Positions 1 through 10,740 are shown, numbered from the stretch's first letter. The stretch is 21,927 bases of DNA from Larix sibirica (GCA_004151065.3 NWUY0300022330.1:8504-30430); one strand, 5' to 3'. Made by a program: numbers and translations. Notes: generated by a model not told the origin, from the sequence alone.

Positions 1-1059
1 AGACTAGGGTATGGGTTGATAGTCGGTGGACCCCTGTCGATTGTGAGGTCGCGATTCAATCAACAGTAAGTTTCATTTGCCCTGGTAACCTTAAGCAAAA
101 TATTAGATTTTATGGATTGCCATGCACTTCGGTGGAGAATAAATACATCACACAAAATTCTATCCACAATAGTAAAAAACTAAAACATCCTTTCATATGT
201 TGGCACTTACTTTGCACCCCACAGTAAAGGCTCTTGTTAAGTTTGATTTGGGATATGGCTTTGTCTCAATCAAAATTGATCATGGCTAACGTCACAATGG
301 AACAAATCATCAGTGACCATAAATGCACAATGAGCATAGTAGTTGCATAGATGAAATTGGACACCCAAAATGGATCTCTTGAGAACCATAAACATTTCAT
401 GTGTTGGGAGAAATCCCATCCCAAACCAAGAAGTAGTTGGTCTACCTTTGTGTGATAGAGTAGCATGGTGGTAAAGGGTAATGAATGTTTAAATTGTTGT
501 TAGAAATTACCACCTATGAAAAAGATGGGAGGTGATTGATAAAGTGTGATGAATTAATAAATCTAGGCATGCTCGTAAGTCAAGCCATGTGTTTGAAAAG
601 CACCGAAATAGTGGACTACCTACAAATGGTGTATTATTGTAAATGGAAATGTGACTCTTGGAGTGCAGATAAGACCAAAGAAAACCCTATGGGAACGGGG
701 TGGGAAATGGAACCCTACATATAACAATAGGATTGAGGATGAATTTCTATTGTACCTTTATGTGTTGTGTTGGGATAGACCAAGTGTGAGGGTTGAGTCT
801 GGGCTCGATGCGGTGATGGTGAGGTATCATAGTAAGTGCTTACGGTTGAGTCGAGCAGAGAAGAGAGATGAGAGTATGGCATATGCCACTAAAGGATTGG
901 TTTCTATATGAGATGTTTTCGTGGACCAAGGGTGTTGTTGGTGTTGAGTATCGTGTCATTATGTACTAAGATTTGTGCACCCTATGCAATATGTTGGTGT
1001 AAAGCATGAACCTACACCCAAGTTACTATAGAAAGTGTCTTCTAGCTTTTATTTGAGTG
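1..1059. other. Decayed sequence, no recognisable gene
   Basis: I find no convincing gene here. Open frames are short (up to about 86 codons) and show no family motif that I can name. The minus strand follows the gag-protease relic at 1060-2450 and so could hold remains of its reverse transcriptase, but I see none of the expected RT motifs. A minus-strand stretch at 266-466 is rich in hydrophobic residues and a plus-strand stretch at 651-911 is open; both look like chance openings in old repeat DNA. Confidence 0.5.
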
Positions 1060-2450
1060 TATATGGAAAGCAATCAGGTAAGAGCAAACATAGGTTGCAA
1101 ATAAATATGAACTAGGGGTTGCGATGATAGACATGTCTTTGGAGAAAGGTTAGGGGGCATGTCTCTTTTGGAGAGGCCAGGGCAGTGGGATAACACACAT
1201 GAATAGAAAGGAATTTGTTAATATTGAGGTGTTATAAGTGGCCAAGTAGTAGATTAAAGGGATTCACAATTGTGAGTTTATAAGTGTGGTTATCGTTGAC
1301 AAGTGTGTAGGTATTGTGGTGAGCATTATAAATAGGTTGGTGGTGTTGTTGGAAGGAGAGTCCAAGGATGAGGTATGAGCAATCAAAGGGTGAGACATCA
1401 CAATCGAAGGTATCTATGAATCGACCAATAGTAAAGGTGATGGAATAACATTGGTGGATAAGTAAACAAAGGCCATTATTTTGGACCTAGACCAGTTGGT
1501 AGGGAGAGGAGTGAGGGGTGGTGGGGAGTTACAGGCATTGAACTAGTGTTTGGGAAATAATATTCTTATGATTGTCATTATTGAGGGTCATTGTAGCAAT
1601 ATAATCCTTTATTTAGCAGTTATGGGTGAAGAGGGAATTCAGAAAGGTGATAGTGTCGTCTTGAGTGAGCAGGGTTAGAGATTAGGGTTAGGTAATGATA
1701 CACTTTTGGTTCTATAAGAGAGGAAATTTTAGGGATATATTCTACATATTATGGGTATGAGTGATCAATAAACATGGTTTTGGACCAGATAGGGTGATTA
1801 AGGACCCTACATTCAGCAGCAAAGTGATTGCAAGTATGATGAAGTGGACATTACTAATCTATGGAAGGGATCTAAGGGGATGTGAATTTAAGGTTTGTGG
1901 TTCAGGTAAAGAGGGATTGGGGATTTTAAGATCATTATGAGTTTGAGGGTTGGAAACAAAATGATGATCTGGTGGTGAAGGAAAAATAGGGTGGTGTTGA
2001 ACTTTGCATTCGGCGGTAAGTTCATGTTGGAATTCTTGGTCTAGAGTACTACTTTTAAACATAAAAAATTTGTCTCGAATAAAATATAATAAACATAAAT
2101 TGAATTTAATAATGAGTGCCTTTTGTGGATCTGGAATTTGGATCTAGATTCAAATGTAAGTGAATACTTTGATCAATCATTCCATGGTTTGTCCCAGTTC
2201 CTATCTGAGTAGAAATTGACAATCTAGGATATTTGTGAGGTAGTCATGTTGGTGGAAATGCTTCTTAATGGCCTCACAAAATGCCTCCCAAGTTTTGATA
2301 CATGTAGAGGCAATGGAGGAGCTAGTCTCATCATTTAGTTCAATATATACGATATGTGCCTGTTGTTAAGACTGCCACCAAGCCCAGAATACACTGTCTA
2401 GGTGATTGTTGGCACATCAAATAAGTTGCTATCCAATCTGAATAAGAATT
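1060..2450 (-). mobile_element. Ty3/gypsy retrotransposon relic: gag and protease region
   Basis: Read on the minus strand, about 2450-2120 gives a retrotransposon gag domain, with WAWWQS near the start, then KTWEAFCEAIKKHFHQHDY and RxELGQTMExLIKVF (x marks a stop). Nucleotides 1660-1235 read in one frame, with three stops, as a retropepsin-like protease region: ISQTLVQCL, LPTTPHSSPYQL, ITFTIGRFIDT, CDVSP, LILGLSFQQHH. The family's catalytic Asp-Ser/Thr-Gly is lost; NNDNHKN stands at that place. After the next stop the gypsy linker continues (ALASPKETCPLTFLQR, near 1200-1150). Between gag and protease, 2062-1859 is a proline-rich stretch that fits the gag tail. Reverse transcriptase and integrase are not visible and no LTR was found. 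Gag normally forms the particle and the protease cuts the polyprotein; this copy can make neither. The family call is firm, the edges are approximate. Confidence 0.85.
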
Positions 2451-2503
2451 ACAAGAGAAGCATGATGCCTCTTTTTTCTTGAAATGTCTCAAAAGATAAG
2501 GAT

Positions 2504-2515
2504 AAAATCACCTAT
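2504..2515. repeat. Left target-site duplication of the SINE
   Basis: AAAATCACCTAT occurs here and again at 2720-2731, directly flanking the SINE. Such duplications are made when LINE machinery inserts an RNA copy at a staggered nick. Confidence 0.8.
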
Positions 2516-2719
2516 CCCCATGGGTTAGCTCAAGTGATCATAATCCAGTCATGAGATCTCTTCCCTTAGATTTGGGGATGTCATGGGTTCAAATATATTG
2601 ATCCCATCGGTATTAGTATCCATAATCAAGACCGACAGTTTACCTTGTTTACCATCCATGAATCATGGGGAAGTACTCAGAGGGTTTTCCACAAGGTTAT
2701 TCCTTAGGGAAAAAATGAG
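2516..2719 (+). mobile_element. tRNA-derived SINE, 204 bp, with 12-bp TSDs
   Basis: The 5' part carries an RNA polymerase III type 2 promoter: an A box (TAGCTCAAGTG, 2526-2536) that fits the tRNA consensus and a degraded B box (GGTTCAAAT, 2586-2594). Spacing from box to box is about 60 bp, longer than in a short-arm tRNA. A non-tRNA body follows and ends in an A-rich tail (GGGAAAAAATGAG). Perfect 12-bp direct repeats flank it. SINEs are non-coding and depend on LINE reverse transcriptase for mobility. The unit lies beside the minus-strand gypsy gag relic, in the opposite direction. No tRNA cloverleaf is complete, so this is not a tRNA gene. The SINE family was not identified. Confidence 0.78.
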
Positions 2720-2731
2720 AAAATCACCTAT
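2720..2731. repeat. Right target-site duplication of the SINE
   Basis: Second copy of AAAATCACCTAT, identical to 2504-2515, immediately after the A-rich tail of the SINE. Confidence 0.8.
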
Positions 2732-3790
2732 TTAAAATAATCATGGTCAAACCTTTCTTAATGAAGTTAAGAAAGTAAAATGCAATTACATACTCATTCC
2801 AAAGTTCATTAAATAAACATAAAATGACCTAGTTCAATCTACATTGATTTCAATTAAAGTCTAACGTATGGAAAAGGAACCCTAGCTAGAATCAATTAAA
2901 ACCAAAAATTAAAATATCGTTAGTAACGAAGTTTCATCAACCAACAAATCACCATAAGTAGTAAGTAACAAGTGTTCTAGAATCACAGGCAAAAATTGGA
3001 TCGTAAGGGTGTATTATCACCATCCTACCCATAAAAGTCTAAGTATTGCCCAACTAATTTATCCACATCAACATCACCTTGAATAAAGAGGGCATTCTTC
3101 TAACATTCCAAAGAGTCACAAAATTTTGAAACAACTTGGATACAAACTCCACATCTTACTTGGAGTCACGAGAGAGAAATATCCAATAAAGACTTTAACT
3201 AAAAAATAGTATCAAGAAAATTAATCTAGGATGGATTGATTCTTTTACCTTATAACAATTTTAAAGACAACTTGGAAAATCCTATCATCTTGTTTCCTCA
3301 ACACTGAGATACTACCTAAATTATATCAACAAAAGAAAAAGCTTGTTAAATAAGGATACATTTTATAGACAAATCCACATCGGCCACTCTTTACATGCTT
3401 TGAGGACAATGCAATCTTATAGGGAGAGCTTGCAAGATACCTCTACCTAAAACTATATTACTGTAGTGTAATAAATGTGATAATAAAACAATAAATACAT
3501 AATGTGAGAGTAATTATCAATCATTGTATATGTCATAAATCATCTCTCTTTATGAAAGGACATGAATTATTACTTGCATTGTGTATTTATACACATTATT
3601 GTATGCAATGTAATCATAAATCAATCATTCATTATTAATTAGATACCCATTTGTATATACAATATTTTGTGCTTTGTGTGCCTTGAAACTCTATGATTTG
3701 GGTGTGATTATGTTTATAGATCCTCTATGTCTATAACAAATTTTCTCCCTATCTTAGCAACCTCATAATTTTGAAAGAGAATTACAATAG
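2732..3790. other. AT-rich spacer without recognisable gene
   Basis: I see no coding signal, repeat family or promoter that I can defend. The stretch is strongly AT-rich, especially 3470-3670, where a short palindrome GTGTATTTATACAC occurs. It separates the minus-strand gypsy relic and SINE from the plus-strand gypsy relic, and may be decayed internal or untranslated sequence of either. Confidence 0.5.
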
Positions 3791-3799
3791 AGGGGGTGA

Positions 3800-4980
3800 A
3801 TTAGGAGATGGCCTTGGAGCAATACACATGCAAAAAAGGTGGTGATATCACTTTTGAGTGTTGCAAATAAAATAGCATAGGGAAAGCTAAGTCTACATAT
3901 GAGATTGAGATGATGGCCATTTTATGTTGTATAGGAATATAAACACTATTTTTTGAGGAACCATTTCCAGATTAATATGGACCACTAAACCTCAAATGTT
4001 TCTTCGAACATCAAACTGCATTTGAAGAAGAACAAAAATGGGATGCAAAGATCCATGTTTTTGGTGTTCATAAGAGTGACAAGGCCCATTGAGTTTCATA
4101 ATTGTTTCTTAAATAAGTGAAAAAAAACTAAATGGAATCCTAAAGGGCATTGTTAATGACTCTGAATTAAAACTCATAAGTAACTTTTGGAAGGAACTAC
4201 ATGCAACAATGTGCATGAGTTAAACTTAACATCATTAATAGATAGGCAAATAAAAATTATTGATAAAACACTGAAGGGTATCTGCTTAGTGGCATCTTTA
4301 ATAAGTAAGGGTAATGGTACAAGTGGATTCCTCTGGAAAAGTGGCGGTGCAATACCCCCTACTAACAACTACTAAAATGACCCCATTCCAAATCCTATAT
4401 GGATACAAGCCACCAAGCATTACTTACTATCTATTGGAAATTCCATAGATTACACAGTGATGGATAACCTTCAACAAACACGAGAGGTGTTATGGATTCT
4501 CGAGGATAATCCCCACACTACATGGTGAAACAACAAGCAAACCAATGGAATACTAAGCTAGGATTTTCAACCAGAATATTGGTGTACTTACATTTATATA
4601 CATACAAGTAAGTTTCACCAAAGAACAAAGGAAATGGCAAGTTAGCACCTAGATTCTATGGACCGTAAATGGTAGTCAAATGAATTAGGGACGTGGCATG
4701 AGCTAGTTTTCACTTCAAATATTCACAATGTATTTCATGTTTCTTGTCTTAAGAAAGTAAACAATCGTAATAATCTTGTACATACAAAACTTTCCAAGTT
4801 TGATTAAGAGAGTGAAATAGAAACCAAAAGGCACCATCCTCCTCCATACAAAGGAACTCTAGTTTTAGCAAGTGAAAGAACACTTCGTCAAATAGAAATA
4901 TTGTTCAATGCAATATGCCACTTGGGACAAGAAACAATTCATATTGCAGTGCCCACGATTGCCCAAGCTTTGAGACCAAT
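3800..4980 (+). mobile_element. Ty3/gypsy retrotransposon relic: RNase H, integrase, chromodomain-like tail
   Basis: From 3800 the plus strand reads as the end of a gypsy reverse transcriptase and its RNase H: DGLGAIHMQ, then KSTYEIEMMAIL, CFFEHQTAFEEEQKWDAKI, with in-frame stops. A deletion removes the spacer and first half of integrase; reading resumes near 4165 with SNFWKELHATM, then LIDRQIKIIDKTL and KMTPFQILYGYKPPSITYY (4376-4432), the conserved end of the integrase core. TSNIHNVFHVSCLKKV (4711-4758) marks the integrase C-terminal region, and GTLVLASERTLRQIE (about 4854-4898) resembles the start of a chromodomain. Several frameshifts and stops make it dead. It runs directly into a polypurine tract and an LTR, so the order is right for a 3' element end. 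Gag, protease and the 5' LTR are absent. Confidence 0.88.
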
Positions 4981-4987
4981 AATTTTT

Positions 4988-4998
4988 AGAGGGGAAGC
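4988..4998 (+). other. Polypurine tract of the gypsy element
   Basis: AGAGGGGAAGC lies five bases before the LTR start. A purine run at this place primes plus-strand DNA synthesis in LTR retrotransposons. It is short and slightly separated from the LTR, so the exact limits are uncertain. Confidence 0.5.
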
Positions 4999-5003
4999 AT
5001 ATT

Positions 5004-5393
5004 TGTAACTCCATAATTATGTTGGTTTGGTATTATTAAATAAACTCCATGTTGTTGACTTGGTAGGCGTGTGATTAGGCATAGTTGTGAAGTCATTAAG
5101 TAAGGTCCATAGTATCTTAATTGTCTGATAAGGTAAGAGATAAGGTAAATATCAATGATTCAATTTCGTGTGGCATGTAAAGAAGGTTCATAAGCCTATA
5201 AATAGGGATGGTTTCCTCCATATAGGCATAAATTGTATTCCATCTGCTTAGTGCTATATTGGAGAGCACTCTCTCTCAAATAGGGTTTGACATTTTAATA
5301 CAACCAACTTGCTTCTTATGTTCCATTATTGTTTGAGTGTTCTTGTGTTTTTCTTCTCTTGTTATTGGTCATGGTTTTGGTTAAATGGTTACA
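5004..5393 (+). mobile_element. 3' LTR of the Ty3/gypsy relic (about 390 bp)
   Basis: It starts TGTAAC and ends GGTTACA, so the ends form the short inverted repeat TGTAAC/GTTACA with the usual TG...CA. A good TATA box (CTATAAATA, 5196-5204) sits where the U3 region should end, with about 190 bp left for R and U5. Its position directly after the integrase tail and polypurine tract on the same strand fits a 3' LTR. I found no second copy in the window, so this cannot be confirmed by LTR pairing; an end at a later CA (about 5413) is possible. Confidence 0.65.
5196..5204 (+). promoter_or_regulatory. TATA box in the LTR
   Basis: CTATAAATA followed by a G-rich stretch, about 190 bp before the LTR end. 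In plant LTRs such a box directs polymerase II transcription starting roughly 30 bp downstream. Confidence 0.55.
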
Positions 5394-6470
5394 TTGTGTA
5401 CCTAAGGTTCACATCAATTGTCTTTGACTCACCCCCCATTGACATATTGTTCATGCCATATTGCTAGTTGTATTGTGCATCTCCTTCATCATACTATAAC
5501 CTGCTCCCACTCCCATTTTTATTATTGTCTTCTATCTTCTTTTGTACTATTTTTTCTTGGATAGCCATATTCTCCCTAGTTTCCTCCATGTTATTTATCT
5601 TTTCTTCATCTATCATACAACTATATCATTGATTTCCCACTCAAAGGAAATTGTTTCCATGGATATGCTTCTTTCATTGCAAGCATAATTTGGGTTAAAG
5701 GGAGGAAAATTGATAGATTGGCCATGTTTCCTTCTTTTGATGTTGAAACCCTCTCCTTTTCCCCCATGTTATTATCTCCTAATTTATTTCTCTAATGGGT
5801 GAAGACTGTTACACAACATACACTAGTATGTGAGCTTCAACCCTTCCAAATAAATAAGTTGGAGTTGGCCTTGCTACTCATGCTCTCGCTAATGACTTAT
5901 TAGTTGTCTCACTTTTTTTCCCTACCTCCTCCTAGATGTCACTTTGTTACTTCTTCTTATTTGCGAATGTTCCCTTGATCTTGATGATTTCCTTTCTATT
6001 CTCCCTCCACTCCCTATCTCTTGAGGATTCTAAAGGATTAGCTTGAATCTTTTCTTTAGCTTAGGAGTAGCTCATCTAAACCCTTTCCAAATTTTGAGTA
6101 GCTCATTTATTGTGATAAAGATAGAGTTTAGAGTACTTCCTCCTTTCCTATGAGAAGTCGACTAACTCTTCCTCCATGATGTCCTTACTCTAATATTGCA
6201 ACAGATAATTAACCACATTTTGTTAGGTTTTTTAGACTTGGGTGTTTACCAATATGTGTTATATATCCTCAAATGTGATTATGTTACAATGTTCCACTTT
6301 ATGCTTATCTCCCTCATTACACGTTGTTTGGTTGAGCACATTGATGTGGTTTGATGATCAGACTCAACTAATATTGTAGTACATTAAGGAAATCAATTCG
6401 ATCAAGAGGTAGATTTACCTAGTAATGTATGATTGAGGGAAAGATTTTTTATGGGATTTTGTTCTCTCTT
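5394..6470. other. Decayed sequence, purine-rich on minus strand
   Basis: No gene can be supported. The plus strand is rich in C and T, so the minus strand reads as Lys/Glu-rich fragments full of stops. The longest clear piece, about 5625-5505 minus, includes INNMEETRENMAIQEKIVQKK and looks like a short coiled coil. This could be left over from a gag or LINE ORF1 protein, which often have such segments, but nothing beyond composition supports that. The LINE to the right ends somewhere in the last part of this stretch. Confidence 0.4.
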
Positions 6471-7777
6471 GTAAATTTCCCATCTTATTTTTCCTCTTTT
6501 CCTAATTAATAATGAGCTTGGAGTTCTCCATGATCTGAAGATTGGTAATACCTCTTTCTCATGCATTTTTTAGCAACAACCATAAATTAAACAGTCCATC
6601 CCCTTTATCTATTCCATTCCCAATAGTTGATTTAAAATAAATATAATAATTTTCTTTCAAGAATTGTATGCGTCCTACTCCATGGACCCATAGAGTCCCT
6701 ATGCAAGCTCCATCAAAGTATCCCCAAAGATCAGATTTGTTCATATTTGAGAATTTCAATAACCTTTTTAGGTTTCTAAATTCTTCCATAAGAAAATCTA
6801 ACTTGATAATTGACCTTTATTGGTGGAATCTCTTTGCTTATATCATTTCATTTCTTACTAGCCATAGTTCCCAAGCAAAAGTGCAAGGCAAAACCTTGTG
6901 CTATGAAACCGCTTTGCCCTTGTACCATACTTCAAAACAATTAGAAAAAGTCTCTCCTTTCCACTCTCCTTTCTATCAATTTTAGAGAATCAAACCAAAC
7001 TTCTTTTGTGTTAGGGAAATGCACAACAATATTATTAATTGAGACATCATTACTTTTGCAAAGAATACACCTACCAAGAGCTTTCCATCTCCTTTCCTAG
7101 GTAAGTATTTTGTTGGATAGTGTCAACCATCGAAATATATGGGTTTTAAAGGGTTGTTCATCTTGCATAAAGACTTCCACCGCCACTTTTTTTCTATGTT
7201 TTCATTCTCTTCCATACTTACCCCATAGCCTAATTTACTATGTAAACTATATAAGCTTTGTTCTCTAACCATATAATTTCATCTTGTTCTTCCTTGGTCT
7301 AATAGCACTATGTTTAAGGCTGAAAAAGAATCATTGACATTCTTATGCTACCCCTCCATAGAGTTCTAACTAAATGGTTGATTTCCATCTGGGATTCCAT
7401 AAGGAACTAGACCTTGTATCAACTAAATCTGCTAAACTATAAATCTTCAAGTTAGAGTGCATTTTTTTATGGTCCAACTAGCCTAAAATTATTTGAATAG
7501 CCCATCCATGGATTAATTCTTACCTTTCCATTCCCCTGCCTTCTAAACCACTCATCTCCATTATTACCAATGGAAAGGATTTCATTAAATCCTTCCAAAT
7601 GATTGAAGCCCCTCCATATGCCTTCACTTCCAGTCCAATGCTCCATTAAGTTGGGAGCTATATACTTCTCAAACATCACTTTTCCCCATAAACTTTCATT
7701 TTGAATCATTCTCCAAAAACTTTTAGTAGCTAGTTCATGTCCAAATGGGTGAATGTTCTTTATTAAACCCACTCACC

Positions 7778-7779
7778 NN
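7778..7779. other. Assembly gap (two N)
   Basis: The LINE product jumps here from IIFNGLGDI to LIKNIHPFG. In related plant LINEs about 130 residues lie between these motifs. The two N therefore probably stand for an unsized gap of several hundred bases, or mark a collapsed join. Confidence 0.6.
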
Positions 7780-8180
7780 TAAATATCCCCTAGACCATTA
7801 AATATAATTGAGGACTTATGGTCGACATTCACTTCCATCCTCGTTGCTTTGCCATATAGATCTAAAATTTCCTTGTACTTTTGTGTATCCCTTATTGTTC
7901 CTAAGACAAACAAAATAACATCATGTACAAAGTAAGTGACACAAATAAAGAGAATCCACATTTTGATGCCCTTACTTCTCTTTTGGATGTTGTTACCATC
8001 ATGCTTAAACCTTCAACAACCAAGAAGAATAGAGTGAGGAACATTAGACATCCCTGCCTAAGACCCCTAGTATCATATAAAAACCTAGATATCGAGTCAT
8101 TTATCAATACTACAAATGAAATTGAGTAGAGGCACCCCATTATCCAATTTGCTAGTTGAACTCTCATCCCAATATTAATT

Positions 8181-8198
8181 AACAATACCTTGAGATAT
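8181..8198. repeat. Left 18-bp target-site duplication
   Basis: AACAATACCTTGAGATAT is repeated exactly at 9398-9415. Removing the sequence between, plus one copy, restores continuous LINE reading (KVNWLYLKVLLINIG) on the minus strand, which proves that the target was the LINE. Confidence 0.95.
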
Positions 8199-9397
8199 CC
8201 CCAGATGGGATACTATTAAGACAAGGTCAGCGGACTAATCATGATGTGACTGGGAGGGGCTTGGAGACAGAGATCGAGGTGGAGGAGCATTTAACTCAAC
8301 ACTCTTCCGTTCGTTTTAACGTACCTCACCACCCTGAGAATTAACCAAGTTTTAATGAGGAAGAGCCTCAATGCAATGATGGCTTCAAATCCATTAGATT
8401 TATCCAGATGCGTGATAAGTAAGAGTCCATAAGCCCTTCACAGTGTCTCCAGAGACGAATTCCTAGCAGTGATGCTCAACTTTCAGAAGGGGAATTTGTG
8501 CGCTCATGGTGGTGAAGATACAACCATGGTCAGAGAACACCTGCGAGATTCCAGTCGTTGAGGCCGCTCTCACCAAGGCCACACCAGAGAGACAGATAAA
8601 ATTGCAATTGCCAGGCACTTCACTTCCATGACTAACACTCTTTTCGATATCTGGAATGACATCCGTAGCTTTGGGGACAACATGCAAACAAGAGTTCAAG
8701 ATCTCACCTTCCGAGTTCAAGTAGTGGTTGAATGGTGCACGGACATCGCAGAACTTCTCGACCTTCCCCTTCGAACTTAATGGAGGGGATGAGGCCTGAG
8801 ACTTTCATTCCTTCCCCAACAGCTCCGACAATGACCATGCAAACCTAAACTTCAGCGGAACCTGGCATCATTTATCAAAATATTGAGATGGATGATGTAA
8901 ATCCTATAGAGACCTCGATTATGATGGATGTAGAACCGAGAGTGATTACCCCTGGGAGTAGCAAGGACGAGGCTTGTGACTCCACCCAGGCATGCAAGGA
9001 AACTCCTGATTCTCCACTAGAGCCTCGAAAGCAGCGGCAGTGCCTGAACCCCGGTCCATATACAAAGCAATTGTAGTGGTGTCTACCTCGAGTTTTCACA
9101 GGTTCGGCTTGAGATTTTTCTTCTTGTCTCTCTTTGCAGCTACATGATGTTATCTTTTAGCCCATCTATGTAAGTTTGCAATAATTTTGGACTTCTCCAG
9201 CTTTTTCAATATTTATTTTTATAGCTCAATCGTGGCAGTAATGGAACATTATCTTTGTATCGTAATAGAGGCAATTATCCTTTTTTTGGAATCAAGGCTT
9301 GAGCAATTTCTCCTAAATGAAATCCTTGAGCCTCCTTTCTCTGTATGTATATGTAAATTTATGACAGTATAATATAAGAACTAACTTACAAAAAGAA
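8199..9397 (+). mobile_element. Retroposed sequence inserted in the LINE (1199 bp, source unknown)
   Basis: A perfect 18-bp TSD flanks it and its right end is A-rich (ACAAAAAGAAA), as in poly(A)-primed LINE-mediated insertion. It is less AT-rich than its surroundings. The plus strand has protein-like frames with a few stops and shifts: 8205 onward (TNHDVTGRGLETEIEVEEH and SSDAQLSEGEFVRSW), 8540-8780 (FDIWNDIRSFGDN, TRVQDLTFRVQVVVEW, AELLDLP) and 8780-9076 (MRPETFIPSPTAP, then NIEMDDVNPIETS and a tail ending GPYTKQL, stop). About 320 bp of AT-rich sequence follows, like a 3' UTR. I do not recognise the protein. It may be a processed pseudogene of a host transcript or an ORF1-type part of a LINE; no RT or endonuclease is present. 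Confidence 0.8.
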
Positions 9398-9415
9398 AAC
9401 AATACCTTGAGATAT
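9398..9415. repeat. Right 18-bp target-site duplication
   Basis: Exact second copy of 8181-8198, directly after the A-rich tail. Perfect identity over 18 bp suggests that the insertion is younger than the heavily mutated LINE around it. Confidence 0.95.
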
Positions 9416-10040
9416 AACCAATTGACCTTATCCTAAGCATTCAATAAAATCTTATTTCATCACAATTGTTGGAATTTTGTTCACCTTTATTGTGTGTAAA
9501 CCTTTATATGTCATTCCCATTACATCATGAATTTTCATATTGTGAAGAAATCCAAACAACTCTTCTGAAATAAAGTTAGAGAAAACACCTTTAATCCCAT
9601 TGACCAAAATCTTTGTTAGAATTTTGTACATGGAATTGCACAAAGAGATAGCCTTGTAATCATAAAAATATTCTATATCATTTTTTCTTTGGAATTGAAG
9701 TTGTAAATGTTGCATTCAAAGCACTCAATACTTGTCCTAACACTCTAGATTCTTCAATTACTCTTAACAACACTTCCTCTATAGAGTATTAAAAACCCAT
9801 ATAGAAATATTTTGTCCAACCATATGACCGTGGTCTCTTTGATTTGTTAAAAAATTGCAATATTGATTTAAGTTTCTCTTGTGTTACTTTTTCATCCAGA
9901 TCCTCACTTCGTTGTTCATCAATGAACCTTGAAAAGAACGAACCTTCTAACTGAGGTATATGACAGTGAAATAGAGGAAATGGTAGAATCTTTTGTTTCA
10001 ATAAGTTAATTAGCAAAACCTGACATAAAACCAATAAAAT

Positions 10041-10452
10041 ATGTTTTTAAAGACATTGAAGCTTCTATTGTGTCACAGAGAATTTTTCTTAATTGGGGAG
10101 AATTTTTCAGAAGGTTTAAAGATGAATTACCCAAATGTAGTTCCTCCAAGTGAACCTGCAATTAGGAACACATATGATAATGTTTTTATGAACATTAGAA
10201 TATCTCATCTCCATAATATTTCTACCAAAACTCCTATATTACCTTGTTTAAAGGATATTGATTGCATAATACAACATACTAACACAGACAATAAGATAGT
10301 GATCAATATCAATGTACAATGTATTGCATCTTTTCAACCTTCAGAGCTTCAAAAATGTTATAAACTTCATCAACTAGAATCCTATCTAACAACTGGTTGG
10401 GTAGAACAATTTCACAAAGATCATGATGTGAGAAATATTCTAGATAGTTGGT
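10041..10452 (+). pseudogene. Copy C of the unrecognised family (N-terminal fragment)
   Basis: The plus strand is open here and matches the N-terminal part of copy B at protein level: YPNVVPP against YQNVPNP, ILPC against LFPC, then IASFQPSELQKCYKLH and LTTGWVEQFHKDHD against FASFQPAHISTTYKLP and LTDDWVKSINIDHS. It covers roughly residues 24-150 of B. After about 10452 the similarity ends, although the frame stays open to 10556 into LTR-like sequence. C differs much more from A and B than they do from each other. On its left it abuts the truncated end of the LINE within about 10 bp, so it has lost its promoter side. Function unknown. It could be the missing N-terminal part of copy D. Confidence 0.7.
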
Positions 10453-10613
10453 TGTTGACGCCTGGAAAAATCCTTGCGTCGACAATAGGGATTCTCTCCA
10501 ATGAACAATCCCAACTAGATTATTCACTCTTTGGAATGGGGAATCCGTCCAGTTAATGGTCTGGCTACCGTAGATGTTTTCAAATAAAACTTTATCGGTT
10601 ACGTCCCGACCCA

Positions 10614-10631
10614 CTATTTATATTTTATATG
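10614..10631 (-). promoter_or_regulatory. TATA-box-like element, minus strand
   Basis: The minus strand reads CATATAAAATATAAATAG followed by a GC-rich segment (GTGGGTCGGGACG), a layout seen in plant LTR promoters. No transcript start can be shown. Confidence 0.35.
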
Positions 10632-10740
10632 TAAAGTATGCAAATACAAATCCCCTAATCCTATGATGCGCAGCCTACAATTGACAGACATAAGCCTCAC
10701 AAGTGATGCGTAGGTTCTTACCTCTCGTCTTACCACTCAT

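Larger units (their letters stand above)
6480..10034 (-). mobile_element. LINE (L1-type non-LTR retrotransposon) relic, 5'-truncated, interrupted
   Basis: The minus strand carries, in order, the pre-RT region (10034-9789, ending in SYGWTKYFYMGF, from the family's SPGPDGW motif), RT fingers (9715-9416: YKAISLCNSMYKILTKI, ISEELFGFL), RT palm (8198-7901: GLRQGC), the catalytic strand (about 7930), the post-RT region (7772-7467: LIKNIHPFGHELATKSFWRM), a zinc-knuckle (about 7075-6990: CILC, then VVHFPNTKEVWF) and RNase H (6789-6490: GYFDGA). The family's catalytic YADD-like motif is VHD here and the RNase H aspartate in QIMGDSKL is changed (QIMENSKL), so it is dead. The endonuclease and ORF1 are absent, as usual for 5' truncation. 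About 130 residues are missing exactly at the two N characters (7778-7779). A retroposed sequence lies inside the RT. The LINE's left end stops right at copy C. Confidence 0.9.

Noticed and set aside
266-466. Hydrophobic minus-strand frame resembling a small membrane protein
   Set aside because: No family motif, no upstream signals, and stops on both sides in decayed repeat DNA.
2516-2600. tRNA gene
   Set aside because: A and B boxes are present, but the B box is degraded, the spacing is long and no cloverleaf can be folded. The flanking TSDs show a SINE.
8888-9076. Small plus-strand gene of 62 codons
   Set aside because: It is the last part of a longer, broken reading frame inside the retroposed sequence and continues upstream past the ATG.
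10453-10556. Extension of copy C coding to 10556
   Set aside because: The frame stays open but similarity to copy B ends near 10452, and the sequence then looks like an LTR end.
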